From Cohnella lupini (GTDB lineage: Bacteria > Bacillota > Bacilli > Paenibacillales > Paenibacillaceae), in the NCBI RefSeq assembly GCF_003386205.1, contig NZ_QRDY01000001.1, forward strand, positions 837,920 to 901,919: a DNA stretch of 64,000 bases, given 5' to 3'. Made by a program: the position numbers and the translations under genes. The notes below the pieces were generated by a model. It was not told the DNA's origin and did no database searches. It worked only from the letters and a program-made list of their open reading frames with translations. Below, in pieces: positions 33,407-42,432 of this stretch (position 1 is its first letter; each line of letters begins with the position of its first letter).

Positions 33407-34693
33407 TTGAAATTAGCTTTAATCGGTGCGGGACAACGAGGAATGATCTATGCCGGGTATGCCGGCCGGAGCGCCGAAATCACGGCTGTCGTCGAACCGG
33501 ATGACGCTAGGAGAAAGACTGCGGCGGACGAGTTCGGTATTCCTCCGGAGTTGCAATTCCGGTCAGCGGACGACTTCTATAGCATCGGTAAAATCTGCGA
33601 TGCCGTCATTATTTCTTCGATGGACAGAGATCATTATAAGCAGACGATGGGGGCGCTGGAAGTCGGATACGATATCCTTCTGGAGAAGCCCATCTCCCCG
33701 AGTCCGGAGGAGACGCTGCGAATCCAGAGGAAGGCGAGCGAGAAGGGGCGAAGCGTGATCGTATGCCACGTGCTCCGTTACACGAGCTTCTTTGCCGAGA
33801 TCAAGAGAATTATCGACAGCCGCGAGCTAGGTAAAATCATAACGATCCAGCACAATGAAAATATCGGAAATTTCCATATGGCGCATTCCTTCGTCAGGGG
33901 GAATTGGAGCAGAAGCGACCTGACAAGCCCGCTTATTATGCAGAAATCCTGCCATGATATGGACATTCTGGCGTGGCTAGTCGACAGCGAATCCAAGAGG
34001 ATATCTTCTTACGGCGACTTGACCTTCTTCAAGGAAGAGAACGCACCAGCCTTGAGCTCCGATCGCTGTCTGGACTGTCAGGTTGCGGCGGATTGCCGAT
34101 TCGACGCGAGAAAAGCTTATCTTCCGATTAGAGGTCAGTGGCCGGCTACCGTACTGACGACCGATCAGTCCGAGGCAGGATTGCTTAAAGCGCTAGAGAC
34201 CGGGCCTTACGGGCGTTGCGTGTACCGCTGCGACAACGACGTGTGCGATCATCAAGTCACCTTGATCGAATTCAAGAACGGGGTTACGGTCACGTTTAAC
34301 CTGAGCGGATTCACCAACAAAATGTATCGATCTTTGAAAATTATGTGCGAGCACGGAGAGATCAGAGGAGACGACAGCTTGAATGTCATCGAAGTCACCA
34401 GGTTCTCCTCGAATATGACGGATCGCAGCGAACAAACCGTTCTTCATCCGGCTGCCGCAACCGGTGGTCATAACGGCGGCGATGCGGGTCTGATGTCGGA
34501 CTTTCTTAGCATGATGGAGAGCGGCGGGCAGAATAGCAGGTCCTCTATCGAGAAATCCGTAGAGAGCCACATTATGGCCTATGCGGCGGAATTGGCCAGA
34601 GTGACTGGCCGAGTGATCGACATCGATGAATTGAAGGAAGAGTTGCGGATGGGCATGTTGGAGGAGCCGCTTTCAATGCCGGAAAGGAAGTGA
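33407..34693 (+). CDS. Gfo/Idh/MocA family oxidoreductase
   Basis: 428 residues, TTG start after GGAGGGAACC. The N-terminal Rossmann fold has LIGAGQRGMIYAGYAG (5-20) and the conserved EKPI (93-96), whose lysine is the catalytic residue in this family. A cysteine cluster near 220-290 (CLDCQVAADC and CVYRCDNDVC) marks a subgroup with a possible metal-binding insertion. The family oxidises or epimerises sugars and inositols with NAD(P). Here it would process the imported carbohydrate. It lies 18 bp downstream of the DUF4832 paralogue and 4 bp upstream of the permease gene. Confidence 0.88.
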   Translation: MKLALIGAGQRGMIYAGYAGRSAEITAVVEPDDARRKTAADEFGIPPELQFRSADDFYSIGKICDAVIISSMDRDHYKQTMGALEVGYDILLEKPISPSPEETLRIQRKASEKGRSVIVCHVLRYTSFFAEIKRIIDSRELGKIITIQHNENIGNFHMAHSFVRGNWSRSDLTSPLIMQKSCHDMDILAWLVDSESKRISSYGDLTFFKEENAPALSSDRCLDCQVAADCRFDARKAYLPIRGQWPATVLTTDQSEAGLLKALETGPYGRCVYRCDNDVCDHQVTLIEFKNGVTVTFNLSGFTNKMYRSLKIMCEHGEIRGDDSLNVIEVTRFSSNMTDRSEQTVLHPAAATGGHNGGDAGLMSDFLSMMESGGQNSRSSIEKSVESHIMAYAAELARVTGRVIDIDELKEELRMGMLEEPLSMPERK

Positions 34694-34697
34694 TGTT

Positions 34698-35657
34698 ATG
34701 GAGCCGATTGTGGAAGAAGCTCGTTCGCTTATCGTGAATACAAACAAGAAGGGCTTCCTTTACGAGATCAAGAAGCACAGAATTTTGTACCTGATGTGCA
34801 TACCTGCGCTGATTCCTATGATTATGTTCAGCTATATCCCGTTCGCTGGAATATGGATGGCTTTTACGGATTTCAACGTCGTGGACGGAATCTTCGGCAG
34901 CCAATTCGTAGGATTGGACAACTTCAAATTCTTCTTCACGAACAGCATGGGTTGGAAGGTGACGTACAACACTCTCTTCATTAACTTCTTCGGCATTATC
35001 TTGGGAGTAATCGTTCCGGTCACTATCGCTATATTGCTGCACGAGATTCGAAACGTGACGTTTAAGAAGCTGACGCAGAGCATGATGTTTTTTCCTTACT
35101 TCATCTCTTGGGTCGTCGTAGGTGCCATCATCTACGGTATCTTCTCGACGGATGTCGGCGTCGCGAACCGGATGTTGGAATTCTTCGGGATGGACCCGAT
35201 CCGGTGGTATTCGGAGCCGAAATATTGGAAGGCCATCATCATTATGGCCAGCGTCTGGAAGTGGAGCGGGTACAGCTCCATCATCTATCTGGCGGCTATG
35301 GCGAATTTCGACGAAAGCTTATATGAGTCCGCTAAGGTTGACGGCGCCAACAAGCTGCAGAGAATCTTCTATCTGACTGTTCCCATGCTGAAGCCGGCCA
35401 TTATCATCCTGACGTTGATGAGCGTGGGACGGATTTTCTACGGCGATTTCGGAATGATCTACGGCATTGTCGGCAACAACCCGGTTCTTAGCGACGAAGT
35501 GACGGTTATCGATACTTATGTGTACCAGTCCATGCGAACGCTAGGCTTCTCGTATGCGACCGCGATCGGATTGCTGCAATCCGTGATGGGTTTAATTCTG
35601 GTCACCTTGGCCAATCGAACGGCGAAGAAAATAAACGACGGAGAGGGTCTGTTCTGA
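34698..35657 (+). CDS. Carbohydrate ABC transporter permease, LplB type
   Basis: 319 residues, six hydrophobic segments. The N-terminus has a cytoplasmic tail and the binding-protein-dependent transport signature EAAxxxG-like motif is present as YESAKVDGANKLQRIFYLTVPML (about 213-235). The subgroup (LplB/YtcP partner, with the long N-terminal tail) serves oligosaccharide importers of Paenibacillus and Bacillus. It pairs with the next permease. The ATG follows AAAGGAAGTG and lies four bases after the previous stop. Confidence 0.88.
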   Translation: MEPIVEEARSLIVNTNKKGFLYEIKKHRILYLMCIPALIPMIMFSYIPFAGIWMAFTDFNVVDGIFGSQFVGLDNFKFFFTNSMGWKVTYNTLFINFFGIILGVIVPVTIAILLHEIRNVTFKKLTQSMMFFPYFISWVVVGAIIYGIFSTDVGVANRMLEFFGMDPIRWYSEPKYWKAIIIMASVWKWSGYSSIIYLAAMANFDESLYESAKVDGANKLQRIFYLTVPMLKPAIIILTLMSVGRIFYGDFGMIYGIVGNNPVLSDEVTVIDTYVYQSMRTLGFSYATAIGLLQSVMGLILVTLANRTAKKINDGEGLF

Positions 35658-35659
35658 TC

Positions 35660-36553
35660 ATGGTAAAGTACGGATTGCCCGGCGATAAACTGGTGACGAC
35701 GCTTGCCTACTTCTTTATCGGCTGCTTTGCCGTCGCTTGTCTGTATCCGCTCATACTGACCCTTAGCGTATCGTTTTCTTCTGAAGGGGAAATCGCTAGA
35801 CACGGTTATTCCATCCTGCCTCAATCGTTCACTCTGGACACGTATGAGTATATTTTTGTTAACAGCGGAACCCGAATCCTCAAATCCTACGTTGTTACCC
35901 TAGTAATCACAGCCGCGGGTACGATCGGCGCCTTGCTGATTACGAGTATGATCGCCTTTGCGATCTCGATCCGAAAGTTGAAATACCGCAACGTATTGGC
36001 CTTTATCTGTAACTTCACCATTATTTTCTCGGCTGGTCTAATTCCTTGGTATATGGTGAGCGTGAATTATTACGGATTGAAGAATACGATGATGGCCCTC
36101 ATACTGCCCCCTATCTTCAGCGTGTGGAACATGTTCTTGTTACGTACCTATTTCGCTTCCATCTCGCCTTCTTTATATGAAGCAGCGGAAATAGACGGCG
36201 CGAATTATTTTACGATTTTCTGGCGGGTGGCGTTGCCGTTAAGCAAAACGGCGTTGCTTACGGTCGGCTTAATGTACGCCCTTCAATATTGGAACGACTG
36301 GTGGCACGCTCTTATATTCGTCAACGAAAAGGACTTATTCCCGCTCCAATACTATCTATACAACATACTATCGAACGTCAACGCGATCAGCTCGGGCCGC
36401 ATACCGTCCGGTGCCTCTGGAGCTATCACGCTGCCGGCGGAAACCGTGAAGATGGCGGTAACGGTCATTACGATCGGCCCGATTATTTTCTTGTACCCTT
36501 TCATTCAGAAGCATTTCGTTCAAGGGATTATGACTGGAGCGCTGAAAGAATAA
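35660..36553 (+). CDS. Carbohydrate ABC transporter permease, LplC type
   Basis: 297 residues with six hydrophobic segments. The coupling motif YEAAEIDGANYFTIFWRVALPLSK (about 173-196) contacts the ATPase. The C-terminus FIQKHFVQGIMTGALKE is the usual LplC/YtcP-family ending. The start is two bases after the stop of the LplB-type gene, so the two form one membrane channel. No ATPase gene is in this operon; a shared MsmX-type ATPase elsewhere is presumably used. Confidence 0.88.
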   Translation: MVKYGLPGDKLVTTLAYFFIGCFAVACLYPLILTLSVSFSSEGEIARHGYSILPQSFTLDTYEYIFVNSGTRILKSYVVTLVITAAGTIGALLITSMIAFAISIRKLKYRNVLAFICNFTIIFSAGLIPWYMVSVNYYGLKNTMMALILPPIFSVWNMFLLRTYFASISPSLYEAAEIDGANYFTIFWRVALPLSKTALLTVGLMYALQYWNDWWHALIFVNEKDLFPLQYYLYNILSNVNAISSGRIPSGASGAITLPAETVKMAVTVITIGPIIFLYPFIQKHFVQGIMTGALKE

Positions 36554-36620
36554 CGGCTTCCGGCACTTGGCCTCTAGAGGCTCTTATATACGATAACAAT
36601 GAAAAGGGAGAGGGTATTCG

Positions 36621-38114
36621 ATGAAGACAAGCAAAACGCTTATCTTGTTCGTCTTGATGCTAATCTCGGTCTCGATTCTGGCTGCTTGCAGCGGAAACAA
36701 TGCCGAAAACGGAGGCGCGTCGGAGACGGCGTCCGAAGGTGCGCCCAAAAAGTTGGAAACCGTAAAGATCCTGTATCCCGGGGACGAGAGCGAACGAATG
36801 TCGGAGTTCCTTGACAAGGAATTCGCGGAGAAAATGGCGACTGACCTCGGCCTGAAGGTAGACTTGATTTTCGTGCCGTGGGCGCAATATTGGGAACAGA
36901 AGGATATTATGCTAGCCGCGAACGAGGGGATCGACCTGTATTGGGACGGCTTGCCGGACCTTGCCGCCATCGTAAACAAGAAGCAGGCTATGCCGCTAGA
37001 CGAACTGATTCAAGAGTACGGCCAGGATATGCTGAAGGTGCTGCCGATGGAGCATCTGCAAGGCGCGGTAATCGACGGGAAAATCCACGGAATACCATCC
37101 GCTTATGCGCCTTCCTCCGCTATGTTTCAATTGGTGACCGTCCGTCAGGATATTCTGGAGCAAGTAGGGATGACGGATCTGAAAACGCCGGAGGATCTGA
37201 AGACATTCGCTACGAAAGTCGCCGAGCAAATTCCTGAAATGAAGGGACCGGCAGACGTGATCTTTAAACCGCTGACCCGCTTTTTCGCCAAAGAACAGTA
37301 TAACTGGATTGCTGGGGAGGATCTGGTCGTATACGGCGAAGACAGCAGGAAGGCGCAGAGCTATTTCGAAACCGAAGCGTTCCAGGAAGTCGCGAAATTC
37401 AACCAGAGCATGTACGACGCCGGATTATATTCCGAGGATCTGACGATCAAGTATAACGAGCGGGACTCGCGGATGCAGACGGGCTTATATCTATGGGTGG
37501 AGGGCTCCCTCGGTAAGGAAATGGAAATCTCCAACGCCGTCAAGGCGAATGCGCCGAATGCCGTTCTCAAAACCTATCTACTGGCGGACGAGAAGCCGCG
37601 TTACATTACGTCGACGGGCGGCGAGGTGTTAGGTATTCCGATTACCGCTCCCAATCCGGAAGGCGCCATGAAGTTCATCAATTGGCTGTACAAGTCGAAG
37701 GAGAATTACTTGTTCGCGCTATACGGAGTGGAGGGCAAGGATTACGAGATCGTCGACGGAAGAATCAAGAAGATAACCGCCAGCGAATTTTTCTACGAGT
37801 GGATGTTCCGCAATCAGAACTATCAATTGTTCGCTCCGGAAGTCTCGCAGGAATCGATCGACATGTACAAGAGTTGGGACGCGAATGCGGTTAGGTCCGA
37901 CTCTCTGGGCTTCCGGTTCAATAACGAGAAGGTGAAAAACATCGAAACGGCTCTGAGGGAAGTTATGGGTAAGGACATGGCCGCGGTCCGCTCCGGATTC
38001 GTGAACTTTGAAACGGGTTATCCGAAGGCGCTTCAGAAGCTTAAGGACGCAGGCATTGACGAGTACGTAGCGGAAGTGCAGCGGCAATTGGACGAATTTC
38101 TAGCTAACAAGTAA
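36621..38114 (+). CDS. Extracellular sugar-binding lipoprotein, LplA type
   Basis: 497 residues behind GGGAGAGGG. Signal peptide with lipobox LAAC (Cys23), followed by a low-complexity linker. The mature protein has the family-1 solute-binding fold (ABC sugar-binding, LplA/YtcQ group), with YWDGLPDLAAIVNKKQAMPLDELI near residue 110 and GVEGKDYEIVDGRIKK near 370. It captures a carbohydrate outside the cell and delivers it to the two permeases upstream. It is the last operon gene and is followed by a hairpin terminator. Its ligand is unknown. Confidence 0.88.
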   Translation: MKTSKTLILFVLMLISVSILAACSGNNAENGGASETASEGAPKKLETVKILYPGDESERMSEFLDKEFAEKMATDLGLKVDLIFVPWAQYWEQKDIMLAANEGIDLYWDGLPDLAAIVNKKQAMPLDELIQEYGQDMLKVLPMEHLQGAVIDGKIHGIPSAYAPSSAMFQLVTVRQDILEQVGMTDLKTPEDLKTFATKVAEQIPEMKGPADVIFKPLTRFFAKEQYNWIAGEDLVVYGEDSRKAQSYFETEAFQEVAKFNQSMYDAGLYSEDLTIKYNERDSRMQTGLYLWVEGSLGKEMEISNAVKANAPNAVLKTYLLADEKPRYITSTGGEVLGIPITAPNPEGAMKFINWLYKSKENYLFALYGVEGKDYEIVDGRIKKITASEFFYEWMFRNQNYQLFAPEVSQESIDMYKSWDANAVRSDSLGFRFNNEKVKNIETALREVMGKDMAAVRSGFVNFETGYPKALQKLKDAGIDEYVAEVQRQLDEFLANK

Positions 38115-38122
38115 GCACAAGT

Positions 38123-38177
38123 AAACAAAGAGCCGCACGGCCATTGTCCTCCGATGGCTAGTGCAGCTCTTTGTTTT
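38123..38177. terminator. Terminator closing the sugar operon
   Basis: AAACAAAGAGC pairs with GCTCTTTGTTT, with an inner GCAC/GTGC and CCAT/ATGG stem; it can act on both strands. Confidence 0.7.
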
Positions 38178-38205
38178 GCTATGTATGCCTCCGTACTTCC
38201 GAGCT

Positions 38206-39084
38206 TCACCGCAGCTTGTATTCGCGGGTGATTACATCGATTACTTGATTGCCCCATTCAGAGGCTTCCGAGCCATTCTCATTCCCTGCGTAGGTGATGA
38301 GTGCTTTCCATAAAGCCCAACCGCGACCACGATTGACGGTACCCTCATCAAAATTCATGCGGCTAAGGAATATTTCGCGACTGACGTCGTCCAAAAAGTT
38401 CCATGCCATCACAAGGTCGCTCGATGGATCGCCTACCCCCATGGTGCCGAAGTCGATGACGCCGCATAGCCGTCCATTCTTCACGAGCAAATTGCCTACC
38501 GCGACGTCGCCGTGCAACCATAACGGAGCCGATTGGTATGTTGTCGCAAGAGAGAGCTCCCATATTTCCGTTAACAGCATTTGATCGAATTGGCCGGTAA
38601 GAGATTCAATGGCGGACCTTGTCTCGTAATCGTAAACGGCCAGGTTTCCCCCACGATGGAAGTTTTGGATGCCTGCCGGAATGCCCTGACTTGCATCGAT
38701 CGCTTCCAGCTCTTTCAAGAATCCCGCGAGGTCGTTGGCAAATTCGTTGAGATCGCGAATGTTGGCATGCGTGACGGTGTCGCCTTCGATCCATCGGTTG
38801 ATCGACCAGGGAAGGGGATATTCGTCCGTTGGCTCGCCTTGGGCAACGGGAGCCGGAATAGGCAAGGAAAGAAGAGGTTTGAAAACGGGAAGCCACAATA
38901 ATTCCTTTTCAACAGCCGAAGCATAGCGTTCATGACTGGGCAGACGGACGGTCATATCGCTGCCTAGCCGAAAAGTACGGTTATCATGTCCGCTTTTGTC
39001 TACGGGCTTTATTGCTAAATCCTTCCACTGGGGGAATTGACTATCAATTAATCGGCGTACCAGATCGGCATTCACTTCAATCAT
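38206..39084 (-). CDS. Aminoglycoside phosphotransferase family kinase-like protein
   Basis: 292 residues. Kinase-like fold: the catalytic motif WLHGDVAVGNLLV with Asp193 and Asn198, and VIDFGTMGVGDPSSD with Asp211, are intact. The N-terminal lobe has GHDNRTFRLG and VRLP, equivalent to the ATP-binding part. Members phosphorylate aminoglycosides, macrolides or metabolites; resistance cannot be inferred from sequence alone. It is monocistronic and convergent with the sugar operon. Confidence 0.85.
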   Translation of the reverse strand: MIEVNADLVRRLIDSQFPQWKDLAIKPVDKSGHDNRTFRLGSDMTVRLPSHERYASAVEKELLWLPVFKPLLSLPIPAPVAQGEPTDEYPLPWSINRWIEGDTVTHANIRDLNEFANDLAGFLKELEAIDASQGIPAGIQNFHRGGNLAVYDYETRSAIESLTGQFDQMLLTEIWELSLATTYQSAPLWLHGDVAVGNLLVKNGRLCGVIDFGTMGVGDPSSDLVMAWNFLDDVSREIFLSRMNFDEGTVNRGRGWALWKALITYAGNENGSEASEWGNQVIDVITREYKLR

Positions 39085-39259
39085 TTCCTCACCGCTTCCC
39101 GAAAATAATTAGTCGATAGAAATAGTGTATTATAGAACTTTATGGGGTGACAACCGTCTTATTTAATGGCTGTTAGTTAATGACTGGATAACAAATTTTA
39201 ATCGTACTATAGTCAGAACAAGCAATTGTTGAATCAAAGTCAATTTTGGAGGGGTTCTT

Positions 39260-39793
39260 TTGGTTGAACTAATAAAGAACGTATTGGAAGACATGAACAA
39301 GCAGCTTGACCGAATCGAAAAGAGTCTAAGTCAGCTTAGCGATGAACTTATATGGAAGAGATTGAAGAATTCCATGAATAGCATTGGTAACCTATGCTTA
39401 CATTTAGCAGGAAACGAGTATCAGAACTTCATAAGTGCAATTGGAAACAAACCATTCATTCGGGAGCGCACCCGAGAATTTACTTCTGAAGGTGGTTTAT
39501 CGAAGGATGATTTATATAGTCTCCTTTTAAGGACACGTTCCGAATCGACAAGTATATTATCCGTTTTGTCCGAGGAGGATTTAAAGAGGGATGTCATAAT
39601 CCGCTATGACATAAAGGATTGGAACAGAATGCATCGGGTTAACGCTTCAGAAGATGAAAACTATGATGTGAGAGTAATTAGCCGGCTTTTGGTTCAGGTT
39701 GCGGCACACTACGGATATCATGCTGGGCAAATTGTGCTGCTCTCCAAATTACTGAATGATTCGAATGAACAAATAACGGGACAGTATCATTAA
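39260..39793 (+). CDS. DinB-like protein (DUF1572 type)
   Basis: 177 residues from TTG 39260, 4 bases behind GGAGGGGT. Four-helix-bundle pattern with the candidate metal ligands His48 (NLCLHLAGNEYQ) and two His in the closing helix AAHYGYHAGQIVLLSKLL, as in DinB/YfiT metalloproteins. Some relatives transfer bacillithiol or mycothiol to toxic electrophiles, but this subgroup has no established activity. Ends before a hairpin terminator. Confidence 0.8.
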   Translation: MVELIKNVLEDMNKQLDRIEKSLSQLSDELIWKRLKNSMNSIGNLCLHLAGNEYQNFISAIGNKPFIRERTREFTSEGGLSKDDLYSLLLRTRSESTSILSVLSEEDLKRDVIIRYDIKDWNRMHRVNASEDENYDVRVISRLLVQVAAHYGYHAGQIVLLSKLLNDSNEQITGQYH

Positions 39794-39887
39794 TTCAACT
39801 CCCTGAATCAGAAAGACGCGCTTCACGGAAATCGAAATGGCTAAATCTTGTAGCCATAACTTTATTATTGAAAGAAACTGATGACTT

Positions 39888-39914
39888 AAGGGTGGCATAC
39901 GCCATCCTTTTTTG
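39888..39914 (+). terminator. Terminator after DinB-like gene
   Basis: AGGGTGGC with GCCATCC (G-U pairs allowed) around ATAC, followed by six T. Confidence 0.7.
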
Positions 39915-40020
39915 TTCTATTAAAAAGTATAAAATTATCGGACTCAATAGACTCATCGGATAAGTTCGATACAAACGTATACTGCCGTCCCTGAAGTGAG
40001 AGTTATCGATTTCCAATACG

Positions 40021-40131
40021 ATGTTTTTCAATGTATTTATGAGTCATGTTCAAGAATTAAGCTGGATAAAGATGTTATTTATTACTATTGGCCTTCTTTT
40101 GTACTTTTCCCTTAATAAAAACGATAAATAG
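40021..40131 (+). CDS. Possible 36-residue membrane peptide
   Basis: In the 390-base stretch before the siderophore gene the only plausible ORF is ATG 40021 to TAG 40131, with a hydrophobic segment (MLFITIGLLLYFSL) and a charged tail. It has no clear ribosome binding site, so this is a weak call. The rest of the gap shows no other gene. Confidence 0.2.
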   Translation: MFFNVFMSHVQELSWIKMLFITIGLLLYFSLNKNDK

Positions 40132-40302
40132 TGATGTTCTTCATCCTACTTTGATTGGAAAAGTGCTCATATAGCTCCAATAAAGATGATTACCATTCTA
40201 ATTAACTTGATTCCACCTTGGAGTTCACTTTTAACCAAATCGTACCACCTCATTTCGTTGACAACCTATTTATTTATAGATATATTATTTTATAAATGAG
40301 AT

Positions 40303-40317
40303 TGATAATTAATATCA
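40303..40317. promoter_or_regulatory. Fur box
   Basis: TGATAAT-T-AATATCA matches the 7-1-7 Fur consensus (TGATAAT-N-ATTATCA) with one mismatch. It lies 22 bases before the siderophore-binding gene's ATG, so iron should repress the cluster. Confidence 0.8.
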
Positions 40318-40339
40318 ATTAGAGGAGTTTTACATACTA

Positions 40340-41317
40340 ATGAACAAAAAAATGCTTCCTATTATTTTCTTGTTAACTACGATCTTCATCAGCGCATGCG
40401 GAAACGGTACCTCGAATAATGAAGCATTGCCAATCGCTAGCCAAAGCTCCAGCCAGAGCGCGAGCGAACCGGCGTTATCACCGTCACCGTCCGAGTCTTC
40501 ACCTGAGACAGGTACAAAGACGTATCAATCCGAGCTTGGACCGATAGAAGTGCCAGCCAACCCGCAGCGCATCGTCACTCTTACGAACACGGAGAATGTG
40601 CTCGCGCTGGGCGGAACGATTGTCGGCGTAGACGACTGGACGATAACAAACCCTTTATTCACGGAGAAACTGGCAGGGGCGGAGGTCGTGACCGTCGACG
40701 ATCTCGGGAAGATCGTCGAGCTGGAACCGGATCTGATCATTGCGGACACAAGCAGTAACAATATCGATAAGCTGCAAGAGATAGCGCCAACCGTAGCTTA
40801 CACCTGGGGAAAGCTGGATTATCTGTCTCAACTGCTCGAAATCGGCAAGCTGCTGAATAAGGAACAGGATGCGCAAGCGTGGATTGACGATTTCAAGAAA
40901 CGGGCGGAAACGCTCGGTCAAGAAATCAAGGCGAAGATCGGCGAGAACGCGACGGTATCGGTCATCGAGACCGACTCGAAGGAATTCTACGTGTTCGGAA
41001 ATAACTGGGCGCGCGGTACCGAGCTGCTGTATCAAGCGATGGGTCTGAACATGCCGGAAAAAGTCAAAACGGATGCCCTCGGGCCTGGTTACTATTCCTT
41101 ATCTCCGGAGGTACTCAGCGACTATATAGGCGACTATCTAGTTTTAAGCAGAAGCTCCGAGGGGGATAACTCTTTCATGCAGACGGATACGTGGAAGAAG
41201 ATCCCCGCCGTCAAAAACAATCATGTCATCGAGATCGTCACGGAAAAAACCACTTACAGCGATCCGTTAACTCTGGACTATCTGATGAACGTATTTAAAG
41301 AAGGTTTTCTGAAATAG
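40340..41317 (+). CDS. Ferric siderophore-binding lipoprotein
   Basis: 325 residues, RBS AGAGGAG. Signal peptide with lipobox ISAC (Cys20) and a Ser/Pro/Glu-rich linker, then a FecB/FhuD-type (class III) binding domain: GPIEVPANPQRIVTLTNTENVLALG, the helix-linking LEPDLIIADTSSN, and DNSFMQTDTWKKIPAVKNNHV. It captures a ferric siderophore at the outer membrane face and hands it to the FecCD permeases that follow. A Fur box precedes it. The cognate siderophore is unknown. Confidence 0.88.
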   Translation: MNKKMLPIIFLLTTIFISACGNGTSNNEALPIASQSSSQSASEPALSPSPSESSPETGTKTYQSELGPIEVPANPQRIVTLTNTENVLALGGTIVGVDDWTITNPLFTEKLAGAEVVTVDDLGKIVELEPDLIIADTSSNNIDKLQEIAPTVAYTWGKLDYLSQLLEIGKLLNKEQDAQAWIDDFKKRAETLGQEIKAKIGENATVSVIETDSKEFYVFGNNWARGTELLYQAMGLNMPEKVKTDALGPGYYSLSPEVLSDYIGDYLVLSRSSEGDNSFMQTDTWKKIPAVKNNHVIEIVTEKTTYSDPLTLDYLMNVFKEGFLK

Positions 41318-41337
41318 AGTTGTATAGAGAGCGGGCT

Positions 41338-41388
41338 GAAGAAGGCCGAGATGCCTCAAGCAGTATGGAGGCTATCTCGGTCTTCTTC
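41338..41388 (+). terminator. Hairpin between binding protein and permease
   Basis: 15-bp stem (41338-41352 with 41374-41388, one G-U pair). No T-run, so it probably attenuates or stabilises the upstream message rather than fully ending it. Confidence 0.5.
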
Positions 41389-41422
41389 GCGTCGTTAATG
41401 ACTTTGTAGGAGGAATTACAGC

Positions 41423-42432
41423 ATGAGCGGCAGTCGGCAGCCTTATTCTTGGGCATTCAAAATCGTAATCAGCTTTGCTGTGCTTGCGATCGCGTTCTCG
41501 CTCGCTATGTGGCTCGGCGCTAAGGATGTATCCTTGCGCGAGCTCTGGCTTGTCGTGTTTAATCGTGGCGGCGGGGACGACAAAATCTCGATGCTCCGGG
41601 AAATTCGTTATCCGCGGGAAGTAGCCGCCATGCTTGTCGGCGGCGCGCTTGCGGTAAGCGGAGCGATTATGCAAGGATTGACGCGCAATCCGCTCGCGGA
41701 TCCTGGATTGCTCGGGCTGTCCGCCGGAGCGAACGCATCGCTCGCGCTGGCAGTTTCCCTGTATCCGGTGCTGAATTATTTCGGAATTATGCTTGTCTGC
41801 TTCATGGGAGCTGCGGCGGGTATGTTTCTCGTTATCGGCATCGGCTCGTTGAAGAAAGGGGGCTTGTCTCCGTTTCGGATCGTCTTGGCCGGTTCGGCGG
41901 TGTCCGCTTTTCTGTATGCCGTATCGGATGGTATCGGCCTCTTATTCAAGACGTCCAAAGACGTGACGATGTGGACGTCGGGGGGCTTATCGGCACGAGT
42001 TTGGGACAAGTCCAAGCCATAAGTCCAGTCATCGTCGGTTCCCTTTTTGTCGCAGTAGCCTTGGCTAGGCCGCTCACGATTATAAGCTTGAACGAAGAAG
42101 CAGCCGTCGGCCTAGGTCTAAGGACTGTTTACATAAAAGTCGTATTATACGTCGTGATTATTTTGCTTGCCGGGGCTGCCGTCGCGCTCGTCGGCAACAT
42201 GGCATTCATAGGGTTGATGATCCCTCATATGGTAAGAGGGATGTTCGGGACGGACTATCGCGCGATCATTCCGATGTCGTCCATATGGGGAGCGACGTTC
42301 ATGCTGATGGCGGATACGCTGGGCCGAACAATCAATGCGCCGTTCGAGACGCCGGTCGTGGCGATTATCGCGGTCATCGGACTCCCATTCTTCCTGTTAG
42401 TCGTACGTAAAGGGGTGAAGCTGACGTCATGA
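41423..42432 (+). pseudogene. FecCD siderophore permease, frameshifted in a G6 run
   Basis: The first frame runs from ATG 41423 and reads KTSKDVTMWTSGG at the G-run 41980-41985, then diverges to a premature stop at 42022. The other frame continues with LIGTSLGQVQAISPVIVGSLFV and NEEAAVGLGL, the expected second half of a FecCD permease, to 42432. One extra G would restore a normal 336-residue protein. The ten-helix layout, GNMAFIGLMIPHMVRGM motif and DTLGRTINAP ending are intact. It is either a true mutation, a phase-variable tract, or a sequencing error; it overlaps the next gene by ATGA. Confidence 0.8.

Noticed and set aside
39795..40031. 78-codon minus frame after the DinB-like gene
   Set aside because: It overlaps the terminator and lacks a start signal.
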